Assembly (NCBI GenBank): GCA_050732775.1
Contig: JBOHRN010000049.1
Coordinates: 5,108 to 69,107, forward strand
Reading direction: 5' to 3'
Length of the DNA: 64,000 bases
From: JBOHRN01 sp050732775
Lineage (GTDB): Bacteria > Gemmatimonadota > Gemmatimonadetes > Longimicrobiales > Longimicrobiaceae
The notes under the pieces were generated by a model. That model searched no databases. It was given only the letters and a program-made list of their open reading frames with translations, and had not been told where the DNA came from. A program made the translations under genes and the position numbers. Numbering within the stretch: the first letter of the stretch is position 1; each line of letters begins with the position of its first letter. Shown here in pieces: positions 13,016 to 22,169 of the stretch.

Positions 13016-14704
13016 ATGTCAGCGGCCGCTCTGAAACGGGAGCTCGCCCGTGTCCTCCGCGAGCTGGGCGTCGAGCATCCCAACGAGGTCGAGCTGGAAC
13101 GCCCGAGGAATCCCGAACACGGCGACTGGGCTACCAACGCGGCCATGACCTTGGCCAAGCCGCTAGGGCTGGGTCCGCGCCGCCTCGCCGAGAAGATCGT
13201 CGAGAGCCTCGACCGGGATGGCGCCGGGGTCGCCTCGGCAGAGGTAGCCGGGCCCGGCTTCATAAACTTCCGGCTCTCCCCCCACCGCTTCTTGGCAGGG
13301 CTGGCGGACGTGGTCGCCCAAGACAAAGCTTACGGTCGTTCCGACGCTGGCCGGGGCAAGCCGGTCAACGTGGAGTTCGTTTCGGCCAACCCCACCGGCC
13401 CTCTGCACATCGGGCACGGCCGCCAGGCCGCCCTGGGAGACGCGGTGGCCGGGCTGCTCGCCTGGACCGGCTGGAAGGTTCACCGGGAGTACTACTACAA
13501 CGATGCCGGCGCCCAAGTCGAACGGCTGGCCCACAGCGTGTGGGTGCGCTACCAACAACACTTCGGCCGCGAGGCGGAGCTCCCCGCCGACGCCTACCGG
13601 GGAGAGTACGTGGCCGAACTGGCTGCCCGCTTAGCGGCCAAGCGCGGCGACCGCTTGGTGGACGATAAATCGGCCGCTGCGCTCGACGAGGTGCGCCGCT
13701 TCGCCGTGGCCGGGCTGATGGAGGAGATCGAGCGCGATCTGGACCAGTTCGGAGTCCGCTTCGACAGCTACTTTCGGGAGTCTTCCCTGTACGACGGCGG
13801 TAGGGTGGGCGGTACGGTCGAACGACTCCGCCATGCCGGTGTGACCTACCAGCAGGAGGGCGCGCTCTGGCTGCGCGCCACCGACTTCGGGGACGACAAG
13901 GACCGGGTGATGGTTCGCGGTGACGGCCGGCCCACTTACTTCTTGCCCGACGTGGCGTACCACCTTACCAAGTGGGAACGTGGCTTCCACCAGGCGATAA
14001 ACGTGCAGGGGGCCGACCACCACGGCACGGTCGCGCGGGTGCGGGCGGGGCTACGGGCCTTGGGGCTCCCCCGGGGGTACCCCGAATACCTGCTCCACCA
14101 GATGGTGCTGGTGACCCGAGGCGGCGAGGAGGTCAAGTTTTCCAAGCGGGCCGGCGGTTACGTGACGTTGCGGGAACTGTACCATGAAGTGGGGGTCGAC
14201 GTAGCCCGCTACTTCTTCCTCATGCGCCGGCCCGAGGCCCAACTCACCTTTGACCTGGACCTGGCCTTGGACCGCTCGGACAAGAACCCCGTATACAAGG
14301 TTCAGTACGCCCACGCCCGTATGTGCTCGATCTTTCGCAAGGCCGGTGTCGACGAGGGTCAGATTAACGCCGCCGCCGTCAACCTTTCTCTACTCGGCAC
14401 CGGTACCGAGTTGGAGGTTATCAAAGTGCTGCTCGCCTTTCCCGAGGTGGTGGCAGAGGCCGCGTCTCAGCGCGCGCCGCACACCGTGTGTGCCTACCTG
14501 GAACGGCTCGCCAGCGAGGTCAACTCTTGGTACCACGCGGGTAACCTGGACCCTTCGCTGCGAGTGGTGGGGGTGGGCGAAGAGCTGCAACGGGCCCGGC
14601 TGGTGCTGGCGCGGGGGATCCGCGTGGTGATCCGCAACGGCCTGTCGATCTTAGGGGTATCTGCCCCCGAACGTATGGCCCGCGAGGAAAGGGAAGAGCC
14701 GTGA
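13016..14704 (+). CDS. argS: Arginyl-tRNA synthetase
   Basis: This cytoplasmic class I synthetase charges tRNA-Arg. The N-terminal Arg-tRNA-synthetase domain is followed by the HIGH motif in GPLHIGHGRQ (about residue 127). A KMSKS-like KFSKRAGGYVTL is at about residue 376, followed by the C-terminal DALR anticodon-binding region. Its 562 aa are typical. ATG 13016 is used. The stop overlaps the purM GTG start by four bases. Confidence 0.97.
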   Translation: MSAAALKRELARVLRELGVEHPNEVELERPRNPEHGDWATNAAMTLAKPLGLGPRRLAEKIVESLDRDGAGVASAEVAGPGFINFRLSPHRFLAGLADVVAQDKAYGRSDAGRGKPVNVEFVSANPTGPLHIGHGRQAALGDAVAGLLAWTGWKVHREYYYNDAGAQVERLAHSVWVRYQQHFGREAELPADAYRGEYVAELAARLAAKRGDRLVDDKSAAALDEVRRFAVAGLMEEIERDLDQFGVRFDSYFRESSLYDGGRVGGTVERLRHAGVTYQQEGALWLRATDFGDDKDRVMVRGDGRPTYFLPDVAYHLTKWERGFHQAINVQGADHHGTVARVRAGLRALGLPRGYPEYLLHQMVLVTRGGEEVKFSKRAGGYVTLRELYHEVGVDVARYFFLMRRPEAQLTFDLDLALDRSDKNPVYKVQYAHARMCSIFRKAGVDEGQINAAAVNLSLLGTGTELEVIKVLLAFPEVVAEAASQRAPHTVCAYLERLASEVNSWYHAGNLDPSLRVVGVGEELQRARLVLARGIRVVIRNGLSILGVSAPERMAREEREEP

Positions 14705-15732
14705 GCGACGGACTCTCGTACCGGACAGCGGGGGTAGACCTGGACCGTTCGGGGGCGGCCAAGGGCGCCCTCGCCGCCTTGGTGGAGTCTACCCGCACGC
14801 CCGGCACCCTCTCCGGGCTGGGTGCTTTCGGCGGGCTGTTCCGGGTTCCCCGCGAGTTCGAGCGGCCAGTTCTCGTCTCCAGCACGGACGGCGTGGGCAC
14901 CAAACTCAAAGTGGCGTTTCTGGTTGGGCGGCACGACAGTGTGGGACAAGATCTGGTCAACCACTGCGTGAACGACATCCTGGTACACGGAGCCCGGCCT
15001 CTCTTCTTCTTGGACTACCTGGGCATGGGAGAGCTGGAGCCCGGCGTGGTGGAGCAGGTCGTGGCGGGGGTCGCCGCCGCCTGCCGCGAGAACGGGTGCG
15101 CCTTGCTGGGCGGAGAGACCGCCGAGATGCCCGGCTTCTACGAGCCCGGCGAGTACGACCTGGCGGGCACCGTGGTGGGTGTGGTCGAAGAAGAGCTGAT
15201 CCTCGACGGGGCTGGTATCCAGCCGGGAGACGCCGTAGTGGCGCTGGCTTCGTCGGGGCTCCACAGCAACGGCTACTCCCTGGCCCGGAAGGTCGTCTTC
15301 GAGCGTCTGGGGCTATCACCCGAAGACCCGTTCCCGGACAGCGGCGAGACCGTGGCCGAGACCCTTTTGCGCGTTCACCGCTCGTACCTGCGGGCGCTGG
15401 AGGGACCCCTCTCGGACGGCTGCTTGCGCGGGCTGGCCCACGTCACCGGAGGCGGGTTGGAGGCGAACCTTCCCCGCGTGCTCCCGCCCGGGCTCTCGGT
15501 CCGGGTCGATCTACGGTCCTGGGATCCCCCCCCGCTGTTCCGTACCTTGCAGCAAGCGGGGGGTATCGAAACCGGGGAGATGTTCCGGGTGTTCAATATG
15601 GGAGTGGGTATGGTCGCCTTCGTGGCCACCGGGCGGACGGACGCCCTGGTGGCCGGGCTCCGGGCGGCCGGGGAGGAAGCGTGGGTGGCGGGAGAAGTGG
15701 TCGAGGGTGACGGGCGCGTGATGCTAACATAA
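14701..15732 (+). CDS. purM: Phosphoribosylformylglycinamidine cyclo-ligase (AIR synthetase)
   Basis: This enzyme makes aminoimidazole ribonucleotide in purine synthesis using ATP. Family hallmarks are YRTAGVDLD at the N-terminus, VSSTDGVGTKLKVA, VNHCVNDILVHGARPLFFLD, GGETAEMPGFY and VTGGGLEANLPRVLP. At 343 aa it is of normal length. GTG 14701 overlaps the argS stop. No other purine genes are visible nearby. Confidence 0.96.
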   Translation: MSDGLSYRTAGVDLDRSGAAKGALAALVESTRTPGTLSGLGAFGGLFRVPREFERPVLVSSTDGVGTKLKVAFLVGRHDSVGQDLVNHCVNDILVHGARPLFFLDYLGMGELEPGVVEQVVAGVAAACRENGCALLGGETAEMPGFYEPGEYDLAGTVVGVVEEELILDGAGIQPGDAVVALASSGLHSNGYSLARKVVFERLGLSPEDPFPDSGETVAETLLRVHRSYLRALEGPLSDGCLRGLAHVTGGGLEANLPRVLPPGLSVRVDLRSWDPPPLFRTLQQAGGIETGEMFRVFNMGVGMVAFVATGRTDALVAGLRAAGEEAWVAGEVVEGDGRVMLT

Positions 15733-15751
15733 ACCCTTACGAAGACGATCC

Positions 15752-16828
15752 ATGAAACGGTTGATCGGCGGGATTCTGGGCGTGCTGCTGCTGGTGGCGG
15801 CTGTGCCTGCGCAGGCGCAGGACGACTCCGAGCTCACGGAGCTCTGCCGGCGGCCCGAACTGGGTGCGGACGAGGAGCAACTCTGCTACACCGTGGCCCA
15901 AGCGGTAGCCTCTACCCAGCCGCGGCTAGGTATGCTGATCGCGGTGGGCAACCCGGCGCTCGGCTCCACCGGGGCCAGCGGCCTGCGGCTGGGGGTGATC
16001 CCGCGGCTAGGGGCTACCGCCAAACTCAACTTGATATTCGTGCGGGTGCCCGACGTGCTGCTGGAACAAGCCGACGGAGGCGTGCAAGACCTCAACGAAT
16101 CGCTTGGTATTCCCCTGCCCGCGGTGGGCGGAGACCTGTCCGTAGGGGTTTTCTCCGGGATCAATGTGGCCCCCACCATCGGGGGCATCGGCGCTGTGGA
16201 CCTGCTAGGTAGCTTGACTTGGATTCCGTTCAGCGCCTTGGACGTGGAGGGTTTTGACGAAGAGACCCCCGACTTCGCTTACGGGGTGGGTGCCCGGATC
16301 GGACTGCTGGGGGAGTCGTTCACAGCGCCCGGCATAGCCGTCTCCATCATGTACCGGCGGTTGGACCAGGTGGGGTTCGGGGACATCTGCCCGGACGAGC
16401 AGGGGGCGCCCCAGGAGGGGGTTGGCGAGTGCGCCAACGACAACGGCGACCTGGGCGAATTCTCCTTCGACCTGACCGACTGGAGCACCCGTGCCACCAT
16501 CGGCAAGAGATTTCTGGGTTTGGGTCTCCTGGCCGGGGTGGGGTACGACCGCTACTCCAGCCGGATCGACTACGGCTTCCGGGGCAATAGGGGCGACTTG
16601 GGGCTCACCGGCGCCCCCACCTACCGGCAGCTAGACGTGGATCTGTCCTCGGAACGGCTGTCCGCGTTCGCCAATCTGTCGTATACCCTCCTGTTCGGTT
16701 CCATCGCCCTGGAAGCGGGTTGGCAGCAGGGGAGCGACCCGATCGAGGGCTTCCAGGAGTCGTTCAGCGACTTTGATCCCGGGCAGGGGGCTTGGTTCGG
16801 GAGCCTGGGTCTCCGTCTCGCAATCTGA
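15752..16828 (+). CDS. Predicted outer-membrane beta-barrel protein, unknown function
   Basis: The protein has 358 aa, with a signal peptide of about 22 residues ending AQAQ. The mature part has short alternating hydrophobic strands and glycine-rich turns (for example GVGARIGLLG, ASRIDYGFRG-like loops), consistent with an outer-membrane barrel. Four cysteines occur in the soluble-looking segments. I do not recognise a named family. It follows purM by 19 bases and ends inside the upstream region of ribD. Confidence 0.65.
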   Translation: MKRLIGGILGVLLLVAAVPAQAQDDSELTELCRRPELGADEEQLCYTVAQAVASTQPRLGMLIAVGNPALGSTGASGLRLGVIPRLGATAKLNLIFVRVPDVLLEQADGGVQDLNESLGIPLPAVGGDLSVGVFSGINVAPTIGGIGAVDLLGSLTWIPFSALDVEGFDEETPDFAYGVGARIGLLGESFTAPGIAVSIMYRRLDQVGFGDICPDEQGAPQEGVGECANDNGDLGEFSFDLTDWSTRATIGKRFLGLGLLAGVGYDRYSSRIDYGFRGNRGDLGLTGAPTYRQLDVDLSSERLSAFANLSYTLLFGSIALEAGWQQGSDPIEGFQESFSDFDPGQGAWFGSLGLRLAI

Positions 16829-16842
16829 GCGCGGGGGTTGAT

Positions 16843-17970
16843 TTGGGTGCCGCGCCGGCGCCCGGCGGAGCCGACCGCCACTTCATGCGCCGTGCGCTGG
16901 AGCTGGCCGGGCGGGGTTGGGGGAGGGTGGCGCCGAATCCGCTGGTGGGCGCGGTGGTGGTCAAGGACGGCGAGGTGGTGGGGAAGGGGTGGCACGCCGA
17001 GTTCGGTGGCGCGCACGCCGAGCCGGCCGCGCTGGCGGTGGCGGGAGAGCGTGCCCGGGGAGCCGATCTGTACGTGACGCTGGAGCCGTGCGCCCACTCC
17101 GGCAAAACTCCGCCGTGCAGCGAGGCGATCCTCGCCGCGGGGGTGGCGCGCGTGGTGTTCGCGGCCCCGGACCCCAGTCCGGACGCCGGGGGGGGAGCCG
17201 CGGCCCTCTTGGCGGCCGGGGTCGATGTGGTAGGCGGGGTAGAAGAGGTAGCCGCGCGCGATATCAACGCTCCCTTCTTCTTTGCCCACTCGGAAGCGGG
17301 CCGTGACCGGCCCTGGGTTTGCTTAAAGCTGGCGCTTTCTCTAGACTCTAGCATCTCCGACCGGGAGCGGAACTCTTCCTGGATCACCGGCCCGGAGGCC
17401 CGCGCCGACGCCCACCGGCTGCGGGCGGGGTGCGACGCGGTGGCGGTGGGAGTCGGCACCGCACTCAGCGACGATCCCGAGCTCACCGTGCGGCACGCCC
17501 CACCTCCCCGCCGCCCCACCGTCCGCGTGGTATTTGACCGTTCTCTACGGCTCCCGCCCGGCTCCCGGCTGGCCCAGAGCGCGCGCGACTTTCCGCTCTG
17601 GGTAATCCACGCGGACGGTGCCAGCGTAGCTCGCCGGCGTAACCTGGAAGCTCTCGGGACACGGCTGATCGAGGCGGCGGACGACCTGCCCGCGGCGCTC
17701 CACCGCTTGCGCGGGCTCGGAGTCGGTTCCATTCTGGTCGAGGGGGGCGCGGGGATCGCCTCGACACTCCTGAGCCAAGACCTGGTTGACCGCATGGAGC
17801 TGTACTACGCGCCGGTGCTGCTGGGACCGGGAGGGTTGAGCCCGTTCGCCGGGCTGGAGAGCCCGCCGCTAGCTGGCGCCCGCCGCTGGCGGCGCGTCGA
17901 GACCCGGGTGTTCGCCAGCGATACCCGCCTCACCCTGGCTCGGGAGGTGGCCGGATGTTCACCGGCTTGA
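16843..17970 (+). CDS. ribD: Bifunctional diaminohydroxyphosphoribosylaminopyrimidine deaminase / reductase
   Basis: This enzyme carries out the second and third steps of riboflavin synthesis. The N-terminal deaminase zinc site is seen as HAEPAAL and PCAHSGKTPPC. The C-terminal RibD reductase domain includes KLALSLD, WITG and ILVEGG. The start is not certain. TTG 16843 gives 375 aa and the usual N-terminal lead into FMRRALELAGRG; TTG 16792 would overlap the previous gene, and CTG 16825 overlaps its stop as CTGA. It is the first gene of the rib cluster and overlaps ribE by 16 bases. Confidence 0.93.
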   Translation: MGAAPAPGGADRHFMRRALELAGRGWGRVAPNPLVGAVVVKDGEVVGKGWHAEFGGAHAEPAALAVAGERARGADLYVTLEPCAHSGKTPPCSEAILAAGVARVVFAAPDPSPDAGGGAAALLAAGVDVVGGVEEVAARDINAPFFFAHSEAGRDRPWVCLKLALSLDSSISDRERNSSWITGPEARADAHRLRAGCDAVAVGVGTALSDDPELTVRHAPPPRRPTVRVVFDRSLRLPPGSRLAQSARDFPLWVIHADGASVARRRNLEALGTRLIEAADDLPAALHRLRGLGVGSILVEGGAGIASTLLSQDLVDRMELYYAPVLLGPGGLSPFAGLESPPLAGARRWRRVETRVFASDTRLTLAREVAGCSPA

Positions 17971-18590
17971 TCGAAGAGGTGGGCCTGGTGGCTTCGTTTA
18001 GCCGCGAGGGTCCGGCTTCGCCCGCCGCTGGCAGCGCGCGCGTGCGCGTGGGGGCCGAGCTGACACTCGAGGGGTTGAAAGTGGGCGATAGCGTCTCCTT
18101 GGACGGTGTCTGCCAGAGTGTGGTAGCCATCCACGCGGACAGCTTTGAGGTGCAGGCGGTGGCCACCACGCTGGGCCGCACCACCCTGGGCGACTACCGC
18201 CCAGGCCGCCGGGTGAACCTGGAGCGGGCGCTGGTTATGGGTGGCCGGCTCGGTGGTCACCTGGTGCAGGGGCACGTAGACGGCGTGGGCACGGTGTGCC
18301 GGGTAAGCCCGGAAGGGCAGCACACTCTCATCGATATCGAGCTTCCCGGCTCAGTGGCGGAGGTGACCGTGCCGCGTGGCTCCATCACCGTGAACGGGGT
18401 GAGCTTGACGGTTAACGGCCTCCCCGCGCCGGGACTCTGCCAGCTCTCCCTCATCCCCCACACGCTCCGCTCGACCAACCTCTCGGAGCTGGCGGCCGGA
18501 GACCGGGTAAACCTGGAGGGAGACGTGATCGGCAAGTACGTGCGATCTTTTACTTCCTTGGCCAGCAGGGGCCAGGAGGCAAGAAGTTGA
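17955..18590 (+). CDS. ribE: Riboflavin synthase, alpha subunit
   Basis: This enzyme dismutates two 6,7-dimethyl-8-ribityllumazine molecules to riboflavin. It has two lumazine-binding repeats: one beginning MFTGLIEEVG, the other around LGGHLVQGHVDGVG. At 211 aa it has the family length. ATG 17955 lies inside the end of ribD. A 67-base gap with no visible FMN riboswitch follows before ribBA. Confidence 0.95.
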   Translation: MFTGLIEEVGLVASFSREGPASPAAGSARVRVGAELTLEGLKVGDSVSLDGVCQSVVAIHADSFEVQAVATTLGRTTLGDYRPGRRVNLERALVMGGRLGGHLVQGHVDGVGTVCRVSPEGQHTLIDIELPGSVAEVTVPRGSITVNGVSLTVNGLPAPGLCQLSLIPHTLRSTNLSELAAGDRVNLEGDVIGKYVRSFTSLASRGQEARS

Positions 18591-18657
18591 GGACCCGCTC
18601 CGGAGTTGGGGGTATTAGCGGGCGACGACCCATGGCCCCTAGCCCATAACTGATCCC

Positions 18658-19860
18658 ATGCTGGACACGGTCGAAGAAGCCATCCGAGACATCGGGGACG
18701 GCAAGCTGGTAATCGTGGCAGACGACGAGGACCGCGAAAACGAGGGCGACTTGATCTCCGCAGCCGAGAAAGTCACGCCCGAGACGATCAACTTCATGGC
18801 CACCCACGGCCGCGGTTTGATCTGCGTGGCACTGGCGCCGGAGCGGGCCGATGAACTCGGGTTGCGGCCGATGACCGAGGAGAACACGGAGCAGCAGGGC
18901 ACGGCCTTCACGGTGTCGGTCGACGCCGGCGCGAGCTTCGGGGTCACCACCGGGATCAGCGCCTCGGACCGGGCCACAACCGTTCGGCTCCTCGCCGACC
19001 CCTCTACCCGGCCCAGCGACCTGAGGCGCCCCGGCCACGTCTTCCCCATCCGGGCCCGCCCCGGCGGGGTGCTCCGCCGCGTGGGCCAGACCGAGGCGTC
19101 GGTAGACTTGGCCCGCATGGCCGGGCTCAGGCCAGCGGGCGTCATCTGCGAAATCATGAACCAGGACGGCAGCATGGCCCGCCGCCCCCAGCTCGAGCGC
19201 TTCGCCCGCGAGCACGGGCTCCGCTTTATCACCGTGGCGCAGATCATAGCCCACCGGTTGGGAAACGAGCGCTTGGTTCACCGCGAGGTCGAAACCGTGC
19301 TCCCCGCCGTGCACGGGGTGTGGACACTGGTCGCCTACCGGAACGACGTCGATCACCAAGAACACGTGGCCTTGGTCCTCGGCGAGGTCGCGGGAGAGGC
19401 AGACGTGCTGGTGCGTATGCACTCGGAGTGCCTGACCGGAGACGTGTTTCACTCTTTGCGCTGCGACTGCGGGGAGCAGCTCGACGCCTCCATGCGCATG
19501 ATCGGGGAGGAGGGGAAGGGGGTGGTGGTGTACCTCCGCCAAGAGGGAAGGGGGATAGGGTTGGTCCACAAGATGAAGGCGTACGCCCTCCAGGACGGCG
19601 GGCTCGACACGGTGGAGGCCAATGAGGCGCTCGGCTTTCGTCCCGATCTGCGCGACTACGGGATCGGCGCCCAGATCCTGCTCGACCTGGGGCTCTCGTC
19701 GATCCGCATCCTGACCAACAACCCCAAGAAGATCGTGGGGCTCGAAGGGTACGGACTATCCGTCACCAGGCAGCTTCCGATCAGGGTGGAGCCCAACGAC
19801 CACAACCGGCGCTACCTGGCGGCCAAGCGGGACAAGCTGGGGCATCTACTGCCGGCCTAG
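18658..19860 (+). CDS. ribBA: Bifunctional DHBP synthase / GTP cyclohydrolase II
   Basis: This 400-aa fusion supplies both branches of riboflavin synthesis. The N-terminal 3,4-dihydroxy-2-butanone-4-phosphate synthase half shows DDEDRENEGDL and GHVFPIRARPGGVLRR. The C-terminal GTP cyclohydrolase II half has the zinc cysteines in SECLTGDVFHSLRCDCG and the loop RQEGRGIGL. ATG 18658 is the only good start. Followed by ribH after ten bases. Confidence 0.97.
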   Translation: MLDTVEEAIRDIGDGKLVIVADDEDRENEGDLISAAEKVTPETINFMATHGRGLICVALAPERADELGLRPMTEENTEQQGTAFTVSVDAGASFGVTTGISASDRATTVRLLADPSTRPSDLRRPGHVFPIRARPGGVLRRVGQTEASVDLARMAGLRPAGVICEIMNQDGSMARRPQLERFAREHGLRFITVAQIIAHRLGNERLVHREVETVLPAVHGVWTLVAYRNDVDHQEHVALVLGEVAGEADVLVRMHSECLTGDVFHSLRCDCGEQLDASMRMIGEEGKGVVVYLRQEGRGIGLVHKMKAYALQDGGLDTVEANEALGFRPDLRDYGIGAQILLDLGLSSIRILTNNPKKIVGLEGYGLSVTRQLPIRVEPNDHNRRYLAAKRDKLGHLLPA

Positions 19861-19870
19861 TGGAGAGTTC

Positions 19871-20356
19871 GTGATCGAACACCGGGGCCGCCTCGACGGC
19901 TCTCGCCGCCGCTTCGGAATCGTGGTCTCCAGCTTCAACCAGCGGGTAACCCGCGAACTCCTGTCAGGGGCGACCGCTTGCTTGCTCGAGCACGGCGTGG
20001 AAGACGACAAGATCGAGGTCTTCCGGGTGCCGGGGGCGTGGGAGATACCGGCTCTTCTGCAGCGAGCGGCCGAGAGCGGGCGCTTTGACGCCCTGATCGC
20101 GCTGGGAGCCGTGATCCGGGGGGCCACGCCGCACTTCGACTACGTGGCCGGAGGGGCGGCCCAAGGGGCGGCGGCGGTGGCGGCCGCTAGCGGCGTGCCG
20201 GTGGCGTTTGGGGTGCTCACCACGGACACCCTGGAGCAGGCCTTGGAGCGTGCCGGGGCCAGCACCGGTAAGGAAGGTAACAAGGGGCGGGAGGCCGCGC
20301 TCTCGGCCTTGGAGATGGCGGATCTCCTGAGCAAGATCGGCGGTGAAAAACCGTAG
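19871..20356 (+). CDS. ribH: 6,7-dimethyl-8-ribityllumazine synthase
   Basis: This enzyme condenses the RibD product (after dephosphorylation) with DHBP. Family motifs are VVSSFNQRVT, PGAWEIP, LGAVIRGATPHFDYVA with the catalytic His, and FGVLTTDTLEQALERAG. It has 161 aa. The start is GTG 19871 (GTGGAGAG upstream). It overlaps nusB by 14 bases, the frequently seen ribH-nusB order. Confidence 0.96.
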   Translation: MIEHRGRLDGSRRRFGIVVSSFNQRVTRELLSGATACLLEHGVEDDKIEVFRVPGAWEIPALLQRAAESGRFDALIALGAVIRGATPHFDYVAGGAAQGAAAVAAASGVPVAFGVLTTDTLEQALERAGASTGKEGNKGREAALSALEMADLLSKIGGEKP

Positions 20357-20780
20357 CCGCGCCCGCGGCTGGGCCCTCCAGGCCCTCTACGCCTGGGAGA
20401 CGCGGGGAGCAGACCCGTCCGGAGCCGCGGAGACCTTTCAAGAGTTGGCCCGCGAGCGGAATATCTCGCCCAAGAACCGCGGCTACGCCGACGCTCTTTT
20501 GCGGCTCTACCAGACCCGCGCCGGAGAGATCGACCAGACCTTGGGCGGGCTGCTCATCAACTGGCGGCTGGGGCGACTAGCTACCATCGACCGGAACGTG
20601 CTCCGGCTCGCCGCGACCGAAATGCTCTACATGGACGACGTGCCCGAGCTGGTAACCATACGCGAGTTCGTGCGGCTGGCCGAAAGGTACGGCACCCTGG
20701 AGAGCCCCTCTTTCGTGAACGGCGTACTGGACGCCCTCATGCGCCAGACCCTTTCCGGGGCCGTCCCCGCCGATCCATGA
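20343..20780 (+). CDS. nusB: Transcription antitermination factor NusB
   Basis: This 145-aa all-helical NusB-family protein supports rRNA antitermination with NusE. Recognised segments are RGWALQALYAWE near the N-terminus, LGRLATIDRNVLRLAATEML and the C-terminal SFVNGVLDAL. GTG 20343 lies inside the end of ribH. The stop overlaps hprK by four bases, joining the rib/nus genes to the PTS block. Confidence 0.94.
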   Translation: MKNRSRARGWALQALYAWETRGADPSGAAETFQELARERNISPKNRGYADALLRLYQTRAGEIDQTLGGLLINWRLGRLATIDRNVLRLAATEMLYMDDVPELVTIREFVRLAERYGTLESPSFVNGVLDALMRQTLSGAVPADP

Positions 20781-21751
20781 CCGCGAGCCCGGATCCGCTC
20801 TCGGTCGCAGAACTCATCCGCGTCAAGGGGAAGACTCTGGCGCTCGAACTGCTCACCGAAGAGCGGAGTGCGTCCGCGCGCCCCATCCACGGCCCCGACG
20901 TTTCCAGTCCCGGACTGGTCCTCACCGGCTTCACCGAGCGCTTTCCATCGGATCGGCTCCAGGTCCTGGGCGAGACCGAAGTGGCCTTCCTCCTCTCCCT
21001 GGACGCCCCCCGCAGACGGGAGGCGCTGGAGCTCTTCCTCTCCTTTGACCTGCCGGCGGTCTTCATCACCAAGGGGCAGGACCCGCCCGAGCCGCTGCTC
21101 GAGCTGGCAGCGGCGCGCGGAACCCCGGTGATCCGCTCGGGTCTCAAGACGGCGGAGTTTTACGACCGCATCAAACCGTTCCTGGAGGAGAGGTTCGCAC
21201 CCTCTACCACGCTCCACGGCTCTCTGGCCGATGTGTACGGGGTGGGGCTTCTGTTCATGGGCGAGAGCGGGGTGGGCAAGAGCGAGACCGTCCTCGACCT
21301 GGTGGAGCGGGGGCACCGATTGGTGGCCGACGACCTGGTGCACGTCACCCGCCGGGGAAACCAGGTGTTGATCGGGCGGGGGCACGAGCTCCAGCGGCAT
21401 CACATGGAGATCCGGGGGATCGGCGTCATCGACGTTCACGAGCTGTTCGGTATCCGGGCCATCCGCCAACAGAAGCGGATCGAGGTGGTGGTCCAGCTGG
21501 AACTCTGGCGCGAGGACGGCGAGTACGACCGGACCGGTCTGTTGGGCCAGACCCACGAGGTCTTGGGGGTAGCCCTGCCCGAGGTGGTTGTCCCCCTCAA
21601 CCCCGGCAAGAATATAACGGTAATCTCGGAGGTGGTGGCGATGAACCATCTGCTCAAATACTCCGGGGTCGACACCGCCGCCCGCTTCGACCGACGGCTG
21701 CGGGAACGGATGCGCGGCACCTGGGAGTACCTGGAAGAAGATTATGAATGA
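20777..21751 (+). CDS. hprK: HPr kinase/phosphorylase
   Basis: This enzyme phosphorylates and dephosphorylates the regulatory serine of HPr. The C-terminal kinase domain has the Walker A motif GESGVGKSE at about residues 162-170, with ADDLVHV and the signature EIRGIGVIDVHELFGI further on. The N-terminal domain covers about residues 1-130. At 324 aa it has the normal size. Its target is present in the same cluster: HPr with a serine at the matching place. The 3' end overlaps the EIIA gene by eight bases. Confidence 0.95.
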   Translation: MTASPDPLSVAELIRVKGKTLALELLTEERSASARPIHGPDVSSPGLVLTGFTERFPSDRLQVLGETEVAFLLSLDAPRRREALELFLSFDLPAVFITKGQDPPEPLLELAAARGTPVIRSGLKTAEFYDRIKPFLEERFAPSTTLHGSLADVYGVGLLFMGESGVGKSETVLDLVERGHRLVADDLVHVTRRGNQVLIGRGHELQRHHMEIRGIGVIDVHELFGIRAIRQQKRIEVVVQLELWREDGEYDRTGLLGQTHEVLGVALPEVVVPLNPGKNITVISEVVAMNHLLKYSGVDTAARFDRRLRERMRGTWEYLEEDYE

Positions 21752-22169
21752 CACCGGCCCCGTGCGCGGGGTTATAGTGGCGCACGCTTCCCTGGCCCAG
21801 GCACTGGTCCGGGCGGCCCAGCGCGTCGCCGGGGCGGACCAGGACTCCCTCCGCTGGCTCTCCAACGAAGAGCGCGGCCCCGAGGCGTTGGAGAGGGCCG
21901 TGAGAGAAACGGCCGGGCAGGGGCCCGTGGTCCTGTTCACCGACCTGCCGAGTGGAAGCTGCACCTTCGCGGCTCGCAAGGTGTTCGCCGGCCGGGACGA
22001 CGTGGCCGTGATCTGCGGGGTCAACTTGCCGGTACTGGTGGACTTCCTCTTTCACCGCGACCTGCCCCTGGACGAATTGGTGGAGCGGTTGATCGAGAAG
22101 GGCCGCGCGGGCCTCACCGGGGCGTGCAAGGAGTCCGAGCGACGTGCCGATAGTTCTGCTGCGCGTTGA
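21744..22169 (+). CDS. PTS mannose-family EIIA component
   Basis: This cytoplasmic phosphocarrier has 141 aa. The predicted phospho-histidine is His14 in VIVAHASLA, and the FTDLPSGSC segment matches the conserved loop of the EIIA-Man fold. The usual His-Gly is replaced by His-Ala. It sits between hprK and the EIIB gene and overlaps both. The C-terminal tail beyond residue 125 is polar and probably not part of the fold. Confidence 0.85.
   Translation: MNDTGPVRGVIVAHASLAQALVRAAQRVAGADQDSLRWLSNEERGPEALERAVRETAGQGPVVLFTDLPSGSCTFAARKVFAGRDDVAVICGVNLPVLVDFLFHRDLPLDELVERLIEKGRAGLTGACKESERRADSSAAR

Noticed and set aside
18591..18657. FMN riboswitch before ribBA or elsewhere in the rib cluster
   Set aside because: The gap is only 67 bases and lacks the conserved FMN element; the other rib junctions overlap or are a few bases long.
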